A stretch of DNA of 64,000 nucleotides from Fluviicoccus keumensis (GCF_004217445.1 NZ_SHKX01000016.1:1-64000); one strand, 5' to 3'. Counted from the first letter of the stretch, positions 15,965 to 25,424 are shown. Translations and numbers: made by a program. The notes: generated from the sequence alone by a model not told the origin.

Positions 15965-17544
15965 ACGCCAGCGCTACCACTGCGCCCGATGCTCACCAGC
16001 GCGCCGCCATGCGCCGCGCCTGGATCGGCTTCTGCGCGCTGGTCTTCGGCAATTTCATGGCCATTCTGGATATCCAGATTGTCGCCAGTTCGCTGAATGA
16101 ATTGCAGGCGGGCATGAGCGCCAGCTCGTCCGAAATCGCCTGGGTGCAAACCAGCTACCTGATCGCGGAAGTGATCGCCATTCCCTTGTCCGGCTACCTG
16201 TCGCGGATGATGTCGACCCGCGTCTACTTTGTGCTCAGCGCCGTCGGTTTCGCGTTCGCCAGCCTGATGTGCGCCATGGCCTGGAGCCTGCCGTCGCTGC
16301 TGGTGTTCCGCACCATCCAGGGCTTCCTGGGCGGCGGCATGATCCCGACGACCATGGCGGCGCTGTTCATGCTGTTCCCCCCGGAAAAGCGCATGGGGCC
16401 GATCGTGCTGGTCAGCATGGCCTCGACGCTGGCCCCGGCGGTGGGGCCGACGCTGGGCGGCTATCTGACCAACTATTTCTCCTGGCACTGGATGTTCCTG
16501 GTCAACCTGCCGCCCGCGCTACTGATTTCCAGTATTGTCTGGAGCTACCTCGACCAGATCGACAAGCCGGACTGGAAGCTGTGGCACATCATCGACTGGA
16601 GCGGACTGGTCAGCATGGGGCTGTTTCTCGGCTGCCTGGAGTTCGCGCTGGACGAAGGTCCCCGCCACGACTGGTTTTCCGAACGATCGGTGTTGCTGGC
16701 CACGATCACCGGCACCCTGAGCGCCATCTTCTTTTTCTGGCGCAGCTTCACCAGCCTCAATCCCATCGTCAACCTGCGCGTCTTCGCCAACCGCAATTTC
16801 GCGGTCGGCTCGGTCATTTCCTTTGTGGTCGGTGTCAGCCTGTACGGCATGGTCTACCTGATTCCGCTGTTCCTGGGTCAGGTGCGGCATTTCAATAGTT
16901 TGCAGATTGGCGAAACGATGATGGTGATGGGTGTGGCGATGTTCATCACCGCGCCGTGGATCGGCCGTTTGTCCGCGAAAATGGATACGCGGGTTCTGGT
17001 GGGGATCGGGCTGGTGATCGCGTCTTTCGGCGTCTGGCTGAACTCGCACATGACCTCGGCGGCCGGACCGGAAGACCTGTTCTGGCCGCAGATCCTGCGC
17101 GGTGTTGGCCTGATGTGCGCGATGATCGTGATGTCGCAGCTGGCGCTGAGCACGCTGCCGCTGACCGAGATGAAGAACGGCAGCGCGCTGTTCAACCTGA
17201 CGCGCAATATCGGCGGGGCCATCGGGTTGGCCTGCATCAATACCATCATGGACTGGCGCTTTGCCTTTCACTGGCAGCATCTGGCGGCGCTGACCGATCC
17301 GGCGCGCGCACCGGTGCAGGCGATGCTGGCGGGCAGCGGCGCAGCCATGCAGGGAGAGTTGGGCGGACAAAGCGGAGCGGCGGCGATTGCCTTGCTGCAG
17401 CAAAAAATCCGGCTTCAGGCGACCACGCTGGCGTTCAATGACATGACGATGCTGTTGTCCGGCCTGATCCTGAGCGTGCTGCTGCTGTTGCCGCTGATTC
17501 AGAAGGTGCAGGCTCCGGCGGCTCCCTCGCCGGACAGCCACTGA
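15961..17544 (+). CDS. DHA2-family MFS drug transporter, EmrB-like
   Basis: 527 aa, with about 14 hydrophobic segments. DHA2 features include FMAILDIQIVASSLNELQ in the first helix, AWVQTSYLIAEVIAIPLSGYLS, and FRTIQGFLGGGMIPTTMAALF followed by FPPEKR. It probably exports lipophilic drugs or phenolics by proton antiport, working with the EmrA-like and TolC-like proteins encoded next to it. Start ATG overlaps the emrA stop (ATGA). Confidence 0.94.
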   Translation: MNASATTAPDAHQRAAMRRAWIGFCALVFGNFMAILDIQIVASSLNELQAGMSASSSEIAWVQTSYLIAEVIAIPLSGYLSRMMSTRVYFVLSAVGFAFASLMCAMAWSLPSLLVFRTIQGFLGGGMIPTTMAALFMLFPPEKRMGPIVLVSMASTLAPAVGPTLGGYLTNYFSWHWMFLVNLPPALLISSIVWSYLDQIDKPDWKLWHIIDWSGLVSMGLFLGCLEFALDEGPRHDWFSERSVLLATITGTLSAIFFFWRSFTSLNPIVNLRVFANRNFAVGSVISFVVGVSLYGMVYLIPLFLGQVRHFNSLQIGETMMVMGVAMFITAPWIGRLSAKMDTRVLVGIGLVIASFGVWLNSHMTSAAGPEDLFWPQILRGVGLMCAMIVMSQLALSTLPLTEMKNGSALFNLTRNIGGAIGLACINTIMDWRFAFHWQHLAALTDPARAPVQAMLAGSGAAMQGELGGQSGAAAIALLQQKIRLQATTLAFNDMTMLLSGLILSVLLLLPLIQKVQAPAAPSPDSH

Positions 17545-17553
17545 CGGCGGCGG

Positions 17554-19455
17554 TCAGAAATACGACCGCCAGCCCAACGACACCCCGCTCCAGTCCCTGC
17601 CATCCTGTTCCTGATACCGGGCCTCCACCCGGATGCCGTCCTCGGCATCCAGATTCCATTGATACCCGGCTTCCACGGCGGTCCGGAAAGATTCGCTGTC
17701 GGTGAACCACAGGCTTTCCACATGGCCCAGCCACTGACCGCGCGCGCCTTGCGAGCGGCAGCCGACACGCGGACCTGCCCCGGCCCGCCAGCCTTTATCC
17801 AGTATCTGGCCGCCGTTCAGTTCCCCTTGCAGCACGCCATAACACAGCTTCCCTACCGCAGGTTGCACCGTAAAGCCCATGCCGCCTTCCAGATAGCCCA
17901 CCGCATGCGATTCCCGGGTACTGAATCGTCCGGCGCTGTCCACCGAGGCTTGCCGTGCGCCCAGACCCAGATTCCAGGACATGGGTTTCAGGAAGTCGTT
18001 GCGGGTCGCCAGCGAGTCGATGTGCACCAACGTGAATTGTTGCAGCGCCAGTTGCCGCTCCCGCAGCAGGTAGTGCAGCTGCAGGCGCAGGAAGTCGATG
18101 GAGGCTCCCTGACGGTAACCGCCATCGGGATCGAGCAGGTCATGGTAGGCGGGGCGATAATCCAGTGACAGGAAGCCCTGATCCTGGGCATAGCCGCCGC
18201 CTGTTTGCCACTCCGAGGTCAGATGGCCTTGGGATGGGTCCACGGCCGGGCGCGGCGGCGCGCGGCGGCTGTCCGGCTCCGCGTAGGTGCTGCGGCGGAT
18301 CAGCAGTTGCCGCAATTTGGCCGGAGCGGTGGCCGGGTCGGCCTTGTGCGCCAGATAACGGTAATACAACCAGTCATAGCCCATTTCCACCGCGCGCGCC
18401 TGGTCGGCGGAGGAAAGCCCGTCCAGCGCGGCTTGCGGATTATCGGCCAGTTGTCCGGCGGCGCGGTTGACCGCACGGGAGTTTTGTCCGGCGTGGGAGT
18501 CCAGCAATGTGCCGCTGGCGGGACGGTAAATAACCTGCTTCAGCATGCCCTGTTCCGCCAACACCCGGCGCAGGGTATCCGTGGGCGCGGCATAAACCGG
18601 AAAGTCGCGGCGCATGGCCAGGCCGGGGCGGGCGGCTTCAAACAGGCCCAGCAACTGATACGAGCAATTGCTGGAGAAGAAGTAGTAGGGGAACATCACC
18701 CCCTTCAATTCCCAGAGGTGCTTCAGCAAGCGCTGCACTTCTTCCGGCGTCAGGTTGAGCTGGTACTCCCACAGGTCGCGGTTCTCGAAGTCATTGTATT
18801 CCTTGACCTTCTGGTAATAGGGCAGGATCGAGAACGCGCCGGGATAACCGCCGGTGACGCCCTTCCACGCGAAGTCGAGGCTGTTGGCGTTATCGGTTTG
18901 CGCCGCGTAGTTGATGGCATAGGCCAGCAGGCGGGTTTCCTCGGTCTGCTCGGGCGCATCAATGCGCAGCAGCGTGTGGCCGAACATGGAGGACGGATTG
19001 TTCAGGTAGTCGGCGGCAAAGATCAGCGTCGCCTGTTGCGGGTTAATCCCTTTCATCCAGGTATTCAGCGCCGAACAGTTCAGCGGCGCCAGGTCGCGGT
19101 CATCAATCGGCAGCCGCGTGCGCAGCCAGGCCGTGCGCGCGGGGAAACGGCAGGCAAAGGCCTGGTCGCCCAGTTCCATGGAGTCGGTGTAAAGCGCGTG
19201 AATGTCGGCGCGTAACTCGGCTTCGGGGTTATCCCGTCCGTCCGGATGCATAAAGAAGGCCGGTTGCCGGACCAGGCTGGCGCGGTGGTGCCGGCTCAGG
19301 TCTTCGTAACGCAGCAGGATGCGCCAGTAGGCGTCATCGTACAGCCGGGTTTCCGAGGCTTTTTCAAGGACATCTTCGAGAGTTTCGGCCGAAGCGGCGC
19401 TAAAACAGAGGGCGAACAAAATACCCGGCAGCAGGGCAAGAAATCGGGAGAACAT
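17554..19455 (-). CDS. DUF4105 (Lnb-like) periplasmic/outer-membrane protein
   Basis: 633 aa from ATG 19455; the longer frame begins with a TTG placed directly on the T-run of the upstream terminator, so it was rejected. A signal peptide (ends SAASA|ET) is followed by a DUF4105 domain. Candidate catalytic residues are His160 in SSMFGHTLLRID and Cys264 in FFSSNCSYQLLGLFE, the His/Cys pair seen in this NlpC/P60-like fold and in Enterococcus Lnb, a lipoprotein acyl-transferring enzyme. The C-terminal third alternates like a beta-barrel and ends WRSYF, suggesting outer-membrane insertion. A DUF3015 gene lies just upstream. Substrate here is unknown. Confidence 0.82.
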   Translation of the reverse strand: MFSRFLALLPGILFALCFSAASAETLEDVLEKASETRLYDDAYWRILLRYEDLSRHHRASLVRQPAFFMHPDGRDNPEAELRADIHALYTDSMELGDQAFACRFPARTAWLRTRLPIDDRDLAPLNCSALNTWMKGINPQQATLIFAADYLNNPSSMFGHTLLRIDAPEQTEETRLLAYAINYAAQTDNANSLDFAWKGVTGGYPGAFSILPYYQKVKEYNDFENRDLWEYQLNLTPEEVQRLLKHLWELKGVMFPYYFFSSNCSYQLLGLFEAARPGLAMRRDFPVYAAPTDTLRRVLAEQGMLKQVIYRPASGTLLDSHAGQNSRAVNRAAGQLADNPQAALDGLSSADQARAVEMGYDWLYYRYLAHKADPATAPAKLRQLLIRRSTYAEPDSRRAPPRPAVDPSQGHLTSEWQTGGGYAQDQGFLSLDYRPAYHDLLDPDGGYRQGASIDFLRLQLHYLLRERQLALQQFTLVHIDSLATRNDFLKPMSWNLGLGARQASVDSAGRFSTRESHAVGYLEGGMGFTVQPAVGKLCYGVLQGELNGGQILDKGWRAGAGPRVGCRSQGARGQWLGHVESLWFTDSESFRTAVEAGYQWNLDAEDGIRVEARYQEQDGRDWSGVSLGWRSYF

Positions 19456-19481
19456 GGGCAGGCAATTCCGGAGCCGCAAAC

Positions 19482-19506
19482 AAAAACCCCCCGCCGGAGC
19501 GAGGGG
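19482..19506 (-). terminator. Rho-independent terminator of the DUF3015 gene
   Basis: On the minus strand an 8-bp stem (19487-19506, one G-T pair, TCCG loop) is followed by TTTTT (19482-19486). It lies 19 bp past the stop at 19525 and 27 bp ahead of the DUF4105 start. Confidence 0.85.
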
Positions 19507-19524
19507 CAGGAACCACGGCCTGAA

Positions 19525-20004
19525 TCAGGCGGCGGCGTAGGCGGACAGGACAGCGTCCTTGGCCATCACGCCTTGCAGGGCGGAGAGCACCTGACCGGCG
19601 GACTGGTTTTCCGGGGCGAAGATGGTGCCGAAGTTGGTCTTGGCGGCCTGGAAGAAGGCAGCCTTGTGCTCGGCCTTGATGCCCATCAGGTCAGCCAGCA
19701 CATTGAGGGATTCGCCTTGGCCGACCGACATGTCGCGGGCCAGACGCTCGCTGTTGGTGCCCATGTACATGCCCAGCTTGGCGCGGGAAGAGATGACGCC
19801 GTCAGACTGGCAGCCCAGGGTGCCGGTGGTGATGCCGAACAGCTGGTTGGCGGAAGTGCCGTTGGTGGTCACCGCCAGGATCTTGGGGATAACACCGGAT
19901 TGACCGGCCCACAGCATGGTGCCCAGACCGCAACCGGTATCCTGGTCAGCCATGGCAACGGAAGAGGCGCCAGCCAGCAGGGCAATCGCTACAAACTTTT
20001 TCAT
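19525..20004 (-). CDS. DUF3015 family exported protein
   Basis: 159 aa. A signal peptide (MKKFVAIALLAGASSVAMA|DQ) precedes a small domain with the family's DTGCGLGTMLWAGQSG opening and the later GCQSDGVISS, two Cys-containing motifs. ATG at 20004 is chosen because GAGGG lies 7 nt upstream and the signal peptide starts there; the frame open to 20106 is not supported. Function of the family is unknown. It precedes a DUF4105 gene on the same strand. Confidence 0.87.
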   Translation of the reverse strand: MKKFVAIALLAGASSVAMADQDTGCGLGTMLWAGQSGVIPKILAVTTNGTSANQLFGITTGTLGCQSDGVISSRAKLGMYMGTNSERLARDMSVGQGESLNVLADLMGIKAEHKAAFFQAAKTNFGTIFAPENQSAGQVLSALQGVMAKDAVLSAYAAA

Positions 20005-20209
20005 GAAGAATCCCTCGTTGTATTTGTTGGTGTCAGTCAACCCTGCTTTTTCAGGGGACTTTCCCGAGAGTAATGCTTTTGTCATGGACTGCCAAGGGGG
20101 ATGCACTGCCTTTGTGCATGCCTGTGATCGTGTCGTCAGCCTTTCTTTTGAGCGGTCGGTTGCGCCTGTCCGACAGGATCGCAGGGCACTGAATCTCTCC
20201 GGCTGGTAA

Positions 20210-20225
20210 TTTTCGCGCGCGAAAA
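20210..20225. promoter_or_regulatory. Perfect 16-bp palindrome upstream of traT-like gene
   Basis: TTTTCGCGCGCGAAAA lies 25 bp before the traT-like start, within reach of a promoter. It could be an operator; no T-run-plus-stem layout of a terminator is present. Confidence 0.45.
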
Positions 20226-20250
20226 AAGGATACCGTCAAAGGAGATTATG

Positions 20251-20985
20251 ATGAACAAGCTTTTCGCAGGAGCAACACTGGCGCTGAGTCTTTCCCTGTT
20301 TGCCGGCTGCGCCGCCACCGGAGTCGCGATTTCCAAGCGCAATCTGGACGTGCAAACCAAGATGTCCGAGAGCGTCTTCATTGACCCCGCCGCGCCGCAA
20401 AACATGGTGCTGCTGGTCCAGGTCCGCAATACCTCCGACAAACCCGATTTCACCGTCCAGAACGCCGTCGAGTCCTCGCTGGCCGCGCGCGGCTGGAAGC
20501 TGACCCGCAATCCTGACGAGGCGCAGTACATGCTGCAGGTGAATATCCTGCAAGTCGGCAAGTCGGACCAGACCGCCGCCGAGGCCATGCTGGGCAAGGG
20601 TTTCGGCTCGGAAGCGATGGCGGTCGCCGGGGCGGGGGCGATCTATGCGGCCGGGTCGGACAACAGCCGGCATATTGTCGGCGGCGGTCTGGCGCTGGGC
20701 ATGGCCGATTTCGTGGCCGGGCAGATGGTGAAGGATGTCTATTTCTCCGCCATTACCGATGTGCAGATTTCCCAGCGCACCAAGAGTCCGGTCAGCCTGC
20801 AGGGTTCGCAAAGCCTGAAGCAGGGCACGTCCGGCTCGGAAAACCTCAGCTACGCCGAGGAAAGCCACTGGAAGCGTTACCGCACCCGCGTGCTGTCCTC
20901 CGCCAACAAGGTCAACCTGTCCTGGGAACAGGCGCAGCCGGAACTGGTCAAGGGCCTGAGCACCTCCATCGCCGGGATGTTCTGA
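20251..20985 (+). CDS. traT: TraT-like outer-membrane lipoprotein
   Basis: 244 aa. The lipoprotein signal ends at Cys20 (SLFAGC). The mature part follows plasmid TraT closely: ISKRNLDVQTKMSESVF, ITDVQISQRTKSPV, LKQGTSG, and YRTRVLSSANKVNL near the C-terminus. The middle has the Ala/Gly-rich hydrophobic stretch of TraT. In F plasmids TraT gives surface exclusion and serum resistance. No conjugation genes are nearby, so this is a chromosomal homologue with an unproven role. Tandem ATGs at 20248 and 20251 share the GGAG at 20241-20244; the second has better spacing. Confidence 0.9.
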   Translation: MNKLFAGATLALSLSLFAGCAATGVAISKRNLDVQTKMSESVFIDPAAPQNMVLLVQVRNTSDKPDFTVQNAVESSLAARGWKLTRNPDEAQYMLQVNILQVGKSDQTAAEAMLGKGFGSEAMAVAGAGAIYAAGSDNSRHIVGGGLALGMADFVAGQMVKDVYFSAITDVQISQRTKSPVSLQGSQSLKQGTSGSENLSYAEESHWKRYRTRVLSSANKVNLSWEQAQPELVKGLSTSIAGMF

Positions 20986-20999
20986 TTCCGGACTTCCCC

Positions 21000-21023
21000 G
21001 TCTCCTCCCGTCCGGGAGGAGAC
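21000..21023. terminator. Inverted repeat between convergent genes
   Basis: GTCTCCTCCCG and its complement form 11-bp arms with only 2 nt between them, placed between the convergent stops at 20985 and 21037. No T-run follows; probably a bidirectional stop signal. Confidence 0.5.
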
Positions 21024-21036
21024 TCCCGCTGGCCGT

Positions 21037-21801
21037 TCAGGTCGAGCCGTAAAACCAGTCATTTCCCGCACTGAAGACCAAGTCCTCCAGGTATCCGGGC
21101 AGGTTCACGCCGGTCAGTTTCTGGTAGTGCAGGGCATTCTTCCAGGCCTGCGCAAAGGGCGGCAGCGCCGGTTCGCGGAAACACAGCACCGACTCGTTGC
21201 CGGTATCGCAGGTGGCGCTGACCACGCGTCGGTCAAAGATGCGCCCCAGTCGTCCCAGATTGCGCCGGAAGGCCTTGTCACTGCGCCACAGGTTGGCCGA
21301 GAGGATGCCGCCCGGTTTCAGCGCTTCGCGGCTGGCGCGGTAGAAGTCCTCGCTGCACAACGCCGGGGGCAGGCCGTCGGCATCGTAGGCATCCATCAAA
21401 ATGATGTCCGCCGACGCCGGATGGGCGGGAAGGTACTCGACGGCGTCCGCCCGCAGGATGCGGAATTGGCGGCTGTCCGGGGGAATCAGGAATTTGTCGC
21501 GCAGGGCGATCACCGCCGGGTTGATCTCGATGGAGGTGATGTTCGCGTTGGGCAGGAAGCGCTGGCAGAACTTCGACAGGGAGCCGCCGCCCAGGCCGAC
21601 GATGAGGATGTCCGCCGGTTCCGGGTGGAAGGCCAGGAAGGTGACCATGCGGCGGGTGTATTCGAACTCCAGCCGCCAGGGGGCGTCCTTGCTCATCCGG
21701 CTTTGCACGGCCTCGCTGCCGAAGTGCAGGGTCAGCGACTGACGGGTTTCCCACAGTTCGGGTTGGTCGTGGTTTTCGGTCGGGAGCGTGCTGCCGCCCA
21801 T
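21037..21801 (-). CDS. Spermidine-synthase-like methyltransferase-fold protein
   Basis: 254 aa from ATG 21801. It has the spermidine synthase/PABMT core: ILIVGLGGGSLSKFCQRFLP (motif I), ITSIEINPAVIALRDKF with the acidic residue, and ADIILMDAYDADGLPPALCSEDFYRASREALKPGGILSANLW. The polyamine-site residues of true SpeE are not clear and no speD is adjacent, so the substrate is open. The start lies 7 nt after the stop of the upstream methyltransferase gene; the longer open frame overlaps that gene. Confidence 0.8.
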   Translation of the reverse strand: MGGSTLPTENHDQPELWETRQSLTLHFGSEAVQSRMSKDAPWRLEFEYTRRMVTFLAFHPEPADILIVGLGGGSLSKFCQRFLPNANITSIEINPAVIALRDKFLIPPDSRQFRILRADAVEYLPAHPASADIILMDAYDADGLPPALCSEDFYRASREALKPGGILSANLWRSDKAFRRNLGRLGRIFDRRVVSATCDTGNESVLCFREPALPPFAQAWKNALHYQKLTGVNLPGYLEDLVFSAGNDWFYGST

Positions 21802-21808
21802 ATCCGTA

Positions 21809-23017
21809 TCAGCCACAGTCGGAACAATCCGCTTGTCGGGGCGCGGCGGTTCCGCCCAGCAGCGATTCCAGGCACTGTTGCCGGATACCGTAGAAGTCCT
21901 TGATGGCCCGGATCTGGTTGCGGAAGGGCGCGGCATCCCGCGCGGCGGCGCGCTTCACCGCCAGGATCATCTTGTTCTTGCTGGTATGTTCCAGCGACAC
22001 GAATTCAAAGACCTGCGTATCGTAGCCGCTGGCTTCCAGCAGCAGGGCGCGCAAGCCGTCCGTCACCATTTCCGCTTCCTGCCCCAGGTGAATGCCGTGC
22101 TTGAGCAACGGTTGTAGCACGGCGGGGCTGTGCATCTGCGGGCGGATTTCCTTGTGGCAGCAGGGGGCGCAGAGGATGATTTCCGCGCCCAGCCGGATGC
22201 CGGTGTGGATGGCGTAGTCGGTGGCGATGTCGCAGGCGTGCAGCGCAATCATGATGTCCAGTTGCGGCGTGTCAAAGGTGCGTACGTCGCCGGTGAAGAA
22301 ATCCAGCCCCTGCAAGCCTGACCGCTCCGCCGCCTGCATGCACAGCCGCACCAGCGGATCGCGCAGTTCGACACCGGTGACATGCGCCGCGCGGCCCTGC
22401 GTGCGCGTCAGCCAGTCGTGCACGGCAAAGGTCAGGTAGCCCTTGCCGGACCCGAAGTCCAGCACCCGCACCGGCCGTGCTTCGGGCATGCGTGCCTGCG
22501 CAAAGGCGTGGCTGAAAATTTCCAGGAACTTGTTGATCTGCTTCCATTTCCGCGACATGGCCGGGATCAATTGACCCTTGGCATCGGTGACGCCCAGATC
22601 GGTGAGGAAAGGGCGATCAAGGTCCAGAAAGCGCTGTTTTTCATGGTCGTGCGTTCTGGCGGTGGCTTCAGCGCGGACTTGCCCCTGATGCTGCAGCGAG
22701 GTCTTGCCTTTCTTGCTGAACTGCAACTGGGTTTCGCCGTCGCTGGCCAGCAGGTTGGCATTCTTGAAGTCCCGGCCCAGCAAGGCTCCGATCAGCGCGA
22801 CGCCTTCCGCGACGGGATGGTTCTTGGTGATCTCGCGGGTCTGGTACTGGTAGACAACGCTCAGGCAGTCCTGACCGCGCAGGTTGATGGGGCGCACCGT
22901 CAACCGCACCAGTTCTTTTTCTTCCCCCTGATATTTGCTCAGCACCAGCTTTGAGAGCGTTTGGGCGTCGAGGCTGTGGCGGAGGCGGGCAAGGAATTCG
23001 GCGGGATGATCGGTCAT
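21809..23017 (-). CDS. Class I SAM-dependent methyltransferase (Methyltransf_32 type)
   Basis: 402 aa. An N-terminal domain of about 150 residues precedes the SAM-binding core VRVLDFGSGKGYLTFAVHDWL. Later motifs ALHACDIATDYAIHTGIR and ILCAPCCHKEIRPQ (with a Cys pair) match the METTL25/GSTCD-like group, whose targets are mostly unknown but suspected to be RNA. It is followed at 7 nt by the spermidine-synthase-like gene. Confidence 0.83.
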   Translation of the reverse strand: MTDHPAEFLARLRHSLDAQTLSKLVLSKYQGEEKELVRLTVRPINLRGQDCLSVVYQYQTREITKNHPVAEGVALIGALLGRDFKNANLLASDGETQLQFSKKGKTSLQHQGQVRAEATARTHDHEKQRFLDLDRPFLTDLGVTDAKGQLIPAMSRKWKQINKFLEIFSHAFAQARMPEARPVRVLDFGSGKGYLTFAVHDWLTRTQGRAAHVTGVELRDPLVRLCMQAAERSGLQGLDFFTGDVRTFDTPQLDIMIALHACDIATDYAIHTGIRLGAEIILCAPCCHKEIRPQMHSPAVLQPLLKHGIHLGQEAEMVTDGLRALLLEASGYDTQVFEFVSLEHTSKNKMILAVKRAAARDAAPFRNQIRAIKDFYGIRQQCLESLLGGTAAPRQADCSDCG

Positions 23018-23077
23018 GGCGGCGCAGCCTGAAGTGAAGCGGCAAATTTAACAGACAGGGGGAATCGCAGAAAGCAG

Positions 23078-23099
23078 AAGGGCGACTTTCGTCGCCCTT
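23078..23099 (-). terminator. Hairpin terminator between maeB and the methyltransferase
   Basis: AAGGGCGAC-tttc-GTCGCCCTT (23078-23099) is a perfect 9-bp stem 26 bp past the maeB stop. The minus-strand tail is pyrimidine-rich (ctgctttc) rather than a pure T-run. Confidence 0.65.
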
Positions 23100-23124
23100 T
23101 GCCGGATCTCAGCAACCGGGGGAG

Positions 23125-25386
23125 TTACCCCTGGTTGGCGATGGCTTCCGCCACCGTCAGCGCCGTCATGTTGACGATGCGGCGGGTGGTGGCCGACGAG
23201 GTCAGGATGTGCACCGGCTGGTTGGCGCCCAGCAGGATCGGGCCGATGGTGACGCCGTTGCCATTCGCGGTCTTCAACAGGTTGAAGGCGATGTTGGCGG
23301 CATCCAGCGTTGGCATGATCAGCAGGTTGGCGTTGCCCTTCAGGCGCGAGTTGGGGAAGGTGTCGTGACGGACATTTTCATCCAGCGCGGCATCACCGTG
23401 CATTTCGCCATCCACTTCCAGCTCCGGCGCGTTGGCGCTGAGGATGGCGTAGGCATCACGCATCTTCTGGGCGCTGGCAGTGTTGCTGGTGCCAAAGCTT
23501 GAGTGCGACAGCAGCGCCACCTTCGGCGTCATGCCGAAGCGGCGGATTTCCTCGGCGGCCAGCATCGTCATTTCGGCGATCTGTTGCGCGGTCGGGTCCG
23601 GATTGACGTAGGTGTCGGCGATGAACAGGGTGCGGTCGTTCAGGATCAGCGCGTTCATGGCGTAGAAGTTCTGCGCCTTGCGACCCAGGCCGATCACGTC
23701 GGACACATAATCCAAGTGCAGCTGGTAGTGGCCGAAGGTGCCGCAGATCATGCCGTCGGCCTCGCCGAAGTGCATCAGCAGCGCGCCGATCAGCGTGGTG
23801 CGGCGGCGCACTTCGCGCTTGGCCAGCTCGACGCCGATACCGCGACGCTCCATCAGGCGGTGGTAATAGGTCCAGTATTCCTTGTAGCGCGGATCGTTGT
23901 CCTGGTTCACCAGTTCAAAGTCGATGCCGGAGCGGATACGCAGGCCCAGGCGCTGGATCTTGCTTTCAATCACCGGCACGCGACCGATCAGGATCGGCTT
24001 GGCCAGGCCTTCGTCCACCACGATTTGCACCGCGCGCAGGACGCGCTCGTCTTCGCCTTCGCAGAAGATGATGCGCTTGGGCTGGGCCTTGGCCTGGGCA
24101 AACACCGGCTTCATGATGAAGGCGGAGTTGTAGACGTATTCCGACAGCTTCTGGCGATAGGCGTCCAGATCGGCGATCGGGCGGGTCGCGACGCCGGACT
24201 CCATCGCGGCCTTGGCGACGGCCGGGGCGATTTCCATGATCAGGCGCGGGTCCAGCGCCTTGGGAATGATGTAGTCCGGTCCGAAGGAGGTCACTTCGCC
24301 GAAGGCGGTGGACTCGGTCTGCTCCACATGCGCCATGCGCGCGATGGCTTCCACGCAGGCAATCTTCATCGCCTCGTTGACGTTGGTGGCGCCCACATCC
24401 AGCGCGCCCCGGAAAATATAGGGGAAGCACAGGGCGTTATTGACCTGGTTCGGGTAGTCGGAACGACCGGTGGCGATAATGGCGTCATCGCGCACGGCCT
24501 TCACTTCTTCCGGCATGATTTCGGGCGTCGGGTTCGACAGGCCGAAAATGATCGGCTTGGCGGCCATGGTCTTCACCATGTCCTGACTGACGATACCGGC
24601 TGTGGACAGGCCCAGGAACATGTCCGCGCCGACCATGATGTCCGCCAGCGTGCGCGCATCGGTTGCCTGCGCGTACTTGGCCTTGCTCTCGTCCATGGCG
24701 CGGCCGTGGTGCAGCACGCCCTTGGAGTCGGTGACGTAGATGTTTTCCTTGCGCGCGCCCAGCGCACAGATCAGGTCCAGACAGGTGATGGCGGCCGCGC
24801 CGGCGCCGGAGCAGACAATCTTGATGTTGGCGATGTCTTTCTTGACGATCTTCAGCGCATTCAGCAGACCCGCGCCGACAATAATGGAGGTGCCGTGCTG
24901 GTCGTCATGGAAAACGGGAATCTTCATCCGTTCGCGCAGCTTGCGCTCGATGTAGAAACATTCCGGAGCCTTGATGTCTTCCAGGTTGATACCGCCGAAG
25001 GTGGGTTCCAGGCTGGCGATGATGTCCACCAGCTTGTCCGGGTCGCGTTCGTCGATTTCGATGTCGAACACGTCCACGCCCGCGAACTTCTTGAACAGCA
25101 CGCCCTTGCCTTCCATCACCGGCTTGGAGGCCAGCGGACCGATGTCGCCCAGGCCCAGCACGGCGGTGCCGTTGGAGATCACCGCGACCAGGTTGCCGCG
25201 CGCGGTGTAGCGCGAGACGGTGCTCGGATCTTTTTCAATTTCCAGACAGGGCGCGGCGACGCCGGGGGAATAGGCCAGCGCCAGGTCGCGCTGGTTGATC
25301 AGGTTCTTGCTGGGGGTAACTGCAATTTTGCCGGGCTTGGGAAATTCGTGATAGTCCAGCGCGGCTTTCTTGAACACCTCATCCAT
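23125..25386 (-). CDS. maeB: NADP-dependent malic enzyme, MaeB
   Basis: 753 aa, the length of MaeB-type fusion enzymes. The N-terminal malic domain shows LAYSPGVAAPCLEIEKDP, then NGTAVLGLGDIGPLASKPVMEGK and VFHDDQHGTSIIVGAGLLNALK; a Rossmann segment IVCSGAGAAAITCLDL binds NADP. From about residue 430 a phosphotransacetylase-like domain follows (RIIFCEGEDERVLRAVQIV, GPILLGANQPVHIL). It decarboxylates malate to pyruvate with NADPH formation; the C-terminal domain is regulatory in E. coli MaeB. Confidence 0.97.
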   Translation of the reverse strand: MDEVFKKAALDYHEFPKPGKIAVTPSKNLINQRDLALAYSPGVAAPCLEIEKDPSTVSRYTARGNLVAVISNGTAVLGLGDIGPLASKPVMEGKGVLFKKFAGVDVFDIEIDERDPDKLVDIIASLEPTFGGINLEDIKAPECFYIERKLRERMKIPVFHDDQHGTSIIVGAGLLNALKIVKKDIANIKIVCSGAGAAAITCLDLICALGARKENIYVTDSKGVLHHGRAMDESKAKYAQATDARTLADIMVGADMFLGLSTAGIVSQDMVKTMAAKPIIFGLSNPTPEIMPEEVKAVRDDAIIATGRSDYPNQVNNALCFPYIFRGALDVGATNVNEAMKIACVEAIARMAHVEQTESTAFGEVTSFGPDYIIPKALDPRLIMEIAPAVAKAAMESGVATRPIADLDAYRQKLSEYVYNSAFIMKPVFAQAKAQPKRIIFCEGEDERVLRAVQIVVDEGLAKPILIGRVPVIESKIQRLGLRIRSGIDFELVNQDNDPRYKEYWTYYHRLMERRGIGVELAKREVRRRTTLIGALLMHFGEADGMICGTFGHYQLHLDYVSDVIGLGRKAQNFYAMNALILNDRTLFIADTYVNPDPTAQQIAEMTMLAAEEIRRFGMTPKVALLSHSSFGTSNTASAQKMRDAYAILSANAPELEVDGEMHGDAALDENVRHDTFPNSRLKGNANLLIMPTLDAANIAFNLLKTANGNGVTIGPILLGANQPVHILTSSATTRRIVNMTALTVAEAIANQG

Positions 25387-25424
25387 CTTTGGTCTCGCTT
25401 CGTGTCGGGCACGTCAGTTTGGGT

